From Acidimicrobiaceae bacterium (lineage in GTDB: Bacteria; Actinomycetota; Acidimicrobiia; Acidimicrobiales; UBA8592): 8,532 bases of DNA. The stretch lies in NCBI GenBank assembly GCA_002724825.1, contig PBPU01000055.1, positions 1 through 8,532 on the forward strand, in the 5' to 3' direction. Positions 6,125-8,532 of the stretch are shown piece by piece (position 1 is the first letter of the stretch; the number at the start of each line of letters is the position of its first letter). The position numbers were made by a program, and so were the translations under genes. The notes under the pieces were generated by a model. The model was given only the letters and a program-made list of their open reading frames with translations. It was not told the DNA's origin and did not search any database.

Positions 6125-7104
6125 TTTTAGAAATCTTTGATATTGACTTTCCACTGCGAGATGCTCTTATCACAGCGCAGCAGAGGATATCTCACAGGTC
6201 AGGGCAAGAAATTCGCCTTACCCACGAAGGACATTCAGGGAAAGGGGAAGTCCTTCCTTTGCCTTTGTGGTCGAAGGTTACTGATCTAGAAACGAAGGAG
6301 GAACTTAAAGGAATTCAATCGAACCCCGAAAGCTTTTTGATGGGCGCACAAAATTTTTCGCATGAAGTTCAGGCTGGAATGACGTCTGCTATATGGACTC
6401 AGAAAGCTGCCTTGTTGGGCGAACCCTTATGGTCCGTTCTTGGTGGGACTTCGGATCAGGTGCTAGTAAATGCTCTTATTGGAGGAGGGACTGAAACAGA
6501 GTTGAGAAACTCGTTAGAGAAAGCGCTGAACGATGGGTATGGGACGATAAAAGTAAAGATGGGCTTTCCTGAGGATAAGAGAAGGCTGAAGATAGTCTCT
6601 GAACACGTCACATCTGAAATTAAGGTTCGCTTGGACGCGAACTGTTCGTGGACTCTTCGAGAGGCAGTGGAGATAACCAGACAGGCTGAAAAACTCTTTA
6701 AAGATCAACTCGAATATGTGGAAGACCCAGTTTCGACTATTGATCAGCTTTATCAAGTTCGAGCCGACTTACCTGTCCCAGTGGCCACTGATGCACTAAC
6801 TCCTAACAAGGAAACTATCGAGCAAGTAATCAGTGTGAGTGTAGTCAACAATGTAATTCTCAAACCTCTTTTGCTAGGAGGGATTGACTCTGTGGTCGCT
6901 CTCTCAAGGAGCGCTCGGGATGCGGGAATCACTCCAGTCATTTCATCTACTTTTGATGGGCCGGTAGGGTTAACGACCTGGTGTCATTTGGCTTCAGCCA
7001 TAGGGCCAAACACTGCTCACGGGTTAGGGACAGCAGCATTAATAGATGATAAGCGGATGAATTCCTTAATCCCTAGAAACGGAGTTATCGAACTCATCTC
7101 CTAG
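6112..7104 (+). CDS. menC: o-Succinylbenzoate synthase, enolase superfamily
   Basis: This enzyme of 330 residues dehydrates SHCHC to o-succinylbenzoate. It shows the enolase-superfamily capping domain (1-115) and a barrel with the full catalytic set: KVK (Lys147, Lys149), metal ligands Asp175 (RLDAN), Glu204 (VEDP) and Asp227 (ATDALT), and Lys251 (ILKPLLLGG). The Asp-Glu-Asp spacings of 29 and 23 equal those of E. coli MenC. Some relatives racemise N-acylamino acids, but the operon supports OSB synthesis. Two starts are possible. The ATG at 6112 has AGGA four bases upstream and overlaps menH by 13 bases; the ATG at 6121 would give a classic ATGA overlap and lose three residues. The last 39 bases overlap the oppositely directed menE. 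Confidence 0.93.
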   Translation: MRGMILEIFDIDFPLRDALITAQQRISHRSGQEIRLTHEGHSGKGEVLPLPLWSKVTDLETKEELKGIQSNPESFLMGAQNFSHEVQAGMTSAIWTQKAALLGEPLWSVLGGTSDQVLVNALIGGGTETELRNSLEKALNDGYGTIKVKMGFPEDKRRLKIVSEHVTSEIKVRLDANCSWTLREAVEITRQAEKLFKDQLEYVEDPVSTIDQLYQVRADLPVPVATDALTPNKETIEQVISVSVVNNVILKPLLLGGIDSVVALSRSARDAGITPVISSTFDGPVGLTTWCHLASAIGPNTAHGLGTAALIDDKRMNSLIPRNGVIELIS

Positions 7105-8208
7105 AAGAAGTTGTTTCTTGGCGACTTTCCCAGAAGTTGTTTTTGGTAAGGCATCTACGATGTGCAAGGCTCGCGGTAGGGCGAACCTAGGAAGGACTTC
7201 ACCTAGTGCCTCTCTTGTTTGCTCTAAAGTTATAACGGTTTCCTTACCCGCTGGGACAACGAATGCTGTGACTATCTCTCCCCATTCCTCGTCTGGATTC
7301 CCTACGACTGCTGCTTCTTTTACCCAAGAAAGCCCTGAGAGCGCTCGCTCAACACTAGCTGGCCAAATCATTTCACCTCCTGAAACAATGACATGGTTTA
7401 TTCTCCCAAATACTTTGAGCTTCCCATCCTTATCAATCTCACCACCGTCTCCAGAGGGAAACCACCCTCCATCCGTAAAAGGCGAAACGTTATTTCTATA
7501 GCAACGCAATAAGCTAGGCGACTTTATGAAAATTTGGCCATCGGTAATCTTTATCTCGACTCCATCGAGGGGGATGCCATCGTAAACCACGCCACTTGCT
7601 GTTTCAGTCATCCCATATGTAGCTACAACATTATGTGGAAGGTCTACAGGGATACTTGAACCACCGACGAGGACTTTTCGAAAAAGTGAAACATCAATTC
7701 GCCGCATTGCGGTGACGACCAACGAAACAAGGGTAGATCCAGAACGGCCAGATTTTTCACAGGAGCTAGCTGAGAATTTGCTATGAACTTCAATTTCGGT
7801 TCCAGTGAGCAAAGCTCTAGTTACCACCGACAGCCCGCCGATATGGGACACTGGGATGCAGCAAAGCCATCGGTCGCTCGATGAATCAATAAGTAAACTA
7901 TCGGACGTCATTCTCGCTGAAGCTGCAATAGCATCGTGAGTAAGTACAACACCTTTAGGGGATCCATCTGTCCCGCTCGTGGCAACAACTAGCGCATCAC
8001 CATCCTCAACTGGGTAGCCTTTCAGGTCATGTTCTGAATCTGGTGCAATGACCTTTGATGCGCCCATGCGTTCTATAAGCTTACGGCGCTCTTCGAAAGG
8101 AAGTCTTTGATCTACCGGGAAAGCAGCATTACCTTCATCCCAAGTTTTCTGAAGGGCGGAAACAAATAATTCACCGCCGGGGATGTCAAGGGCTACAAGC
8201 TTTGGCAT
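7066..8208 (-). CDS. menE: o-Succinylbenzoate-CoA ligase, compact form
   Basis: This adenylate-forming enzyme of 380 residues activates o-succinylbenzoate with ATP and attaches CoA, giving OSB-CoA for MenB. ANL motifs in order are the P-loop TSGTDGSPKGV (77-87), YGMTET (198-203), SGDGG (252-256), the hinge FGRINHVIVSGGE (267-279), and KTTSGKVAKK (356-365) with probable catalytic Lys361. It lacks the first 80-100 residues of MenE from E. coli or Bacillus, which have about 450-490 residues. Actinobacterial MenE, such as the 362-residue Mycobacterium protein, is similarly short, so this is not truncation. The opening LVALDIPGGELF with PVDQRLP (31-37) fits that group. The ATG at 8208 has AGAGGG immediately before it, unusually close. 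Its 3' end overlaps menC by 39 bases, tail to tail. Confidence 0.92.
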   Translation of the reverse strand: MPKLVALDIPGGELFVSALQKTWDEGNAAFPVDQRLPFEERRKLIERMGASKVIAPDSEHDLKGYPVEDGDALVVATSGTDGSPKGVVLTHDAIAASARMTSDSLLIDSSSDRWLCCIPVSHIGGLSVVTRALLTGTEIEVHSKFSASSCEKSGRSGSTLVSLVVTAMRRIDVSLFRKVLVGGSSIPVDLPHNVVATYGMTETASGVVYDGIPLDGVEIKITDGQIFIKSPSLLRCYRNNVSPFTDGGWFPSGDGGEIDKDGKLKVFGRINHVIVSGGEMIWPASVERALSGLSWVKEAAVVGNPDEEWGEIVTAFVVPAGKETVITLEQTREALGEVLPRFALPRALHIVDALPKTTSGKVAKKQLLLGDEFDNSVSRD

Positions 8209-8302
8209 CCCTCTACTTTGCCAGATCTCTGGGGCTTAGGGTATTTAGTGTTAAATCAACTACATGTCCCATGTGACAGCAAATATCAGGTAAGTTTCAG
8301 CA
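8209..8302. promoter_or_regulatory. Divergent spacer between menE and the LOG gene
   Basis: This 94-base region must carry start signals for both genes. On the + strand TTGCCA (8218-8223) is five of six to the -35 consensus, but the only -10 at suitable spacing, TATTTA (8242-8247), is poor. CCAGA-TC-TCTGG (8221-8232) is a perfect inverted repeat with a two-base centre overlapping that -35 and could be an operator. Neither is strong. Confidence 0.25.
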
Positions 8303-8532
8303 ATGCCTCAACATAATATTTGTGTCTTTTGCGCGTCAAGCTTAGGTGGTGACCCTGCGTACTCTAGATTGGCCACGGAAGTAGGAGAAGTCATCGCTAA
8401 ATCTGGCATGGGGCTGGTCTATGGAGGGGCATCGATAGGTCTCATGGGAAAGGTAGCTGACGCCGCATTAGATAATGGGGGGCAAGTAACCGGTGTAATC
8501 CCTGATGGCCTTCGAAGTCGCGAGCTAAATCA
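8303..8532 (+). CDS. LOG-family protein (TIGR00730 type), 5' part only
   Basis: The first 76 codons are present and the gene runs off the window end. The start MPQHNICVFCASSLGGDPAY and the motif GLVYGGASIGLMGKVADAAL (37-56), then GGQVTGVIPDGL (59-70), are typical of the LOG (Lonely Guy) Rossmann-like family. These are often mislabelled lysine decarboxylase. Members hydrolyse nucleoside 5'-monophosphates, including cytokinin ribotides, to the free base and ribose 5-phosphate. The second signature, PGGxGTxxE, should lie beyond the window. AGGTAAG at 8288-8294 is a possible Shine-Dalgarno, rather far from the ATG. It is divergent from menE, with no evident link to menaquinone synthesis. Confidence 0.88.
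   Translation, partial: MPQHNICVFCASSLGGDPAYSRLATEVGEVIAKSGMGLVYGGASIGLMGKVADAALDNGGQVTGVIPDGLRSRELN

Noticed and set aside
7118..7501. Plus-strand open frame of 127 codons inside menE
   Set aside because: It is antisense to the conserved C-terminal ANL motifs of menE, with Ser/Pro/Thr-rich composition typical of a shadow frame.
8221..8275. Short repeats in the menE/LOG spacer (CCAGA/TCTGG; CATGT...CATGT)
   Set aside because: The arms are four to five bases and not placed consistently relative to a promoter, so they are too weak to report as a separate finding.
1..8532. Mobile element, phage, CRISPR or defence system
   Set aside because: No transposase, integrase, terminal repeats, spaced direct repeats or nuclease genes were seen. 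Nearly all of the window is accounted for by housekeeping genes with similar composition.

Overview
The window reads as chromosomal housekeeping DNA from an uncultivated actinobacterium-like organism of moderate GC (about 45-47% judged by eye from samples). The lineage call rests on four things: a ClpP whose C-terminal part resembles actinobacterial ClpP1 (SDIAIQAEQ, ADSDRDRWFTAEEA); a CGC-N5-GCG palindrome upstream of it that resembles a ClgR operator; a compact actinobacterial-style MenE of 380 residues; and a tRNA without an encoded CCA. A marine or freshwater Acidimicrobiia-type lineage would fit this GC, but that is inference and no marker gene here settles it.

Layout. Positions 7-90 hold tRNA-Leu(UAG). 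After a 129-base leader with possible control sites comes a ClpP protease subunit on the + strand (220-819). It converges, across an 18-base gap, on a minus-strand group read from right to left: an FAD-linked D-2-hydroxyacid dehydrogenase (3465-2098), ribulose-phosphate 3-epimerase (1970-1296), and a small unrecognised lipoprotein whose GTG start overlaps the rpe stop (1299-838). A 101-base divergent region with a perfect TTGACA hexamer separates the oxidase from a tight + strand operon menD-menH-menC (3567-7104). The oppositely oriented menE (8208-7066) converges on menC and overlaps its 3' end by 39 bases. A further divergent spacer leads to the 5' part of a LOG-family gene, cut by the window end.

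Function. MenD, MenH, MenC and MenE perform four consecutive steps of classical menaquinone synthesis, from isochorismate to o-succinylbenzoyl-CoA. MenF before them and MenB, MenA and MenG/UbiE after them are not in this window. The quinone would serve membrane dehydrogenases; whether the FAD oxidoreductase passes electrons to it is not shown. ClpP is protein quality control and rpe is the pentose phosphate or Calvin pathway.

I found no mobile element, CRISPR array, toxin-antitoxin pair, defence system or other clearly new system. The points most worth checking are the ClgR-like box, the hairpin over the clpP ribosome binding site, the lone divergent ClpP1-like subunit, the probably leaderless menD, and the overlapping menC/menE ends.
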